Source: Sacculina carcini
Lineage: Eukaryota > Arthropoda > Thecostraca > Sacculinidae
DNA length: 64,000 nt
Direction of reading: 5' to 3'
Assembly: GCA_916048095.2 (NCBI GenBank)
Contig: OU696597.1
Span: forward strand, 5,760,985 to 5,824,984
Shown here: one piece after another, positions 63,345 through 64,000 of the stretch
Layout of the letters: each line of letters opens with the position of its first letter
Numbering within the stretch: the stretch's first letter is position 1
Program-made: the position numbers and the translations under genes
Notes under the pieces: model-generated
What the model saw: only the letters and a program-made list of their open reading frames with translations
Databases searched by the model: none
What the model was told of the DNA's origin: nothing

Positions 63345-64000
63345 AGTTGAAAATCTGTGCTGACACGTCCGGTGCTGTCAATTGTGATTTCGTTTTCAAA
63401 CGTGGCGTAGATTAGAACGTTAATTGTCTCGGGTAGAGCGTAGGAGAATGCCAGCTCACACCTCACATTACCTTGTTCACGCGGATGCAAATGATCACCA
63501 CCACACTGATCCGGAGTCAAATCTACAATAAACAGAGTATAGCCGGACGCATAATCATCATGTGTGATATCCAGGCCCTGGTTTTCCGTATCGAGACCGG
63601 TGCCGTCAAACAGTGACAGATACGATCTCATATATAGACCTTTTGTGAAATCGGGGCGATAAGGGTGTGACGGGTACGGCTCGCCATTTATATAGAACTG
63701 AAGACTGTTTAGATGGTAGTGGTGAAAATTCCATGGGTTTTTCTGTAGCGATCCATGATACGCTTCAGTGCTTACGAGTCCCAGCAGAATTTGTCGTGGC
63801 ACTTGTGAGGTGAAAATATTATTCAGCGTTCCACTCATGTTTCCTTTGGGGAGAGTATATGTTTTCAGTAGAACTCGTGGAATAGGATAACGGGCTGGTG
63901 TCTTCGCCAACTGTTTGTGAAAATTCACCCACATCGAGTCGGAAAGCGTTATTTTCTCGACATGCACACACAGGTCGACAATTTCAATCTTGTATTCTCC
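63341..64000 (-). CDS. Polinton 2 major capsid protein, C-terminal part (fossil part)
   Basis: Continues beyond the right edge. HVEKITLSDSMWVNFHKQLA, SGTLNNIFTSQVPRQILLG, STEAYHGSL, LQFYINGEPYPSHPYRPDF, FIVDLTPDQCGGDHLHPRE. Clear homologue of the Polinton 1 capsid gene. Confidence 0.88.
   Translation of the reverse strand, partial: GEYKIEIVDLCVHVEKITLSDSMWVNFHKQLAKTPARYPIPRVLLKTYTLPKGNMSGTLNNIFTSQVPRQILLGLVSTEAYHGSLQKNPWNFHHYHLNSLQFYINGEPYPSHPYRPDFTKGLYMRSYLSLFDGTGLDTENQGLDITHDDYASGYTLFIVDLTPDQCGGDHLHPREQGNVRCELAFSYALPETINVLIYATFENEITIDSTGRVSTDFQL

Larger units (their letters stand above)
60760..64000 (-). mobile_element. Polinton/Maverick 2, one end (continues past right edge)
   Basis: Holds the capsid (partial), protease, possible nuclease, convergent gene and small MSCVSP gene in the same order as Polinton 1 but mirrored. 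By eye the capsid segments are about 80 percent alike and the accessory proteins about half alike, so the two are separate lineages rather than a recent duplication. The visible parts show no obvious breaks. Confidence 0.85.

Noticed and set aside
1-64000. Bacterial, phage or organelle origin
   Set aside because: Spliced exons, LINEs, Gypsy and Polinton elements, microsatellites and telomere-type repeats all indicate a nuclear animal genome.

Overview
The window looks like nuclear DNA of an arthropod, most likely a decapod crustacean. Evidence: a block of CCTAA/TTAGG-type telomeric repeat at 60.1-60.7 kb; two exons of a crustacean-type variant ionotropic receptor (8527-8703 and 15933-16274); spliceosomal intron borders; many TG, CA and TA microsatellites; and dense nested transposable elements. 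Nothing bacterial, plastid or mitochondrial was seen. Family calls come from reading translated motifs, not from searches.

Layout. 0-8.3 kb: a LINE fragment, a fossil Gypsy-like element (gag plus integrase), a reverse-strand LINE ORF1 and a nearly complete forward LINE. 8.5-16.3 kb: the last two exons of an ionotropic receptor gene, separated by a 7.2 kb intron. That intron holds a long reverse-strand LINE, which was itself hit by a small LTR element with a perfect 5-bp target duplication and by a piece of another LINE with a 23-bp duplication. 16.6-16.9 kb: a hAT-type MITE with a perfect 8-bp duplication. 16.9-27.4 kb: a stack of LTR-class fossils, in which pieces of one Gypsy family lie on both sides of a CsRn1-like Gypsy copy (reverse strand) and a GC-rich RT element carrying a 286-bp inverted repeat. 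27.4-30.9 kb: a decayed P-element/THAP9-like transposase and a roughly 1 kb imperfect palindrome.

30.96-51.05 kb: a Polinton/Maverick with inverted ends, protein-primed polymerase B, packaging ATPase, retroviral-type integrase, capsid and protease parts, and several conserved proteins I do not recognise. A LINE with an uninterrupted 1,098-codon frame and a 2A-like motif (GDVEMNPGP) sits inside its polymerase region. 51.1-57.7 kb: satellite DNA and pieces of three LINE families. 57.9-60.1 kb: a fossil Gypsy-like element. 60.1-60.7 kb: the telomere-type array. From about 60.8 kb to the right edge: one end of a second, diverged Polinton in opposite orientation, which repeats the same cassette of capsid, protease and three unrecognised genes.

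How it fits together: the only host gene I can support is the receptor. Everything else is mobile or repetitive DNA, and the order of nesting gives relative ages. The best candidates for under-described biology are the conserved Polinton accessory genes seen twice (a possible DxE nuclease, a convergently transcribed gene and a small MSCVSP-start protein), the duplicated-domain protein at 44.1-45.6 kb, the uniform TATA plus initiator promoters of the Polinton, and the 2A-bearing LINE.
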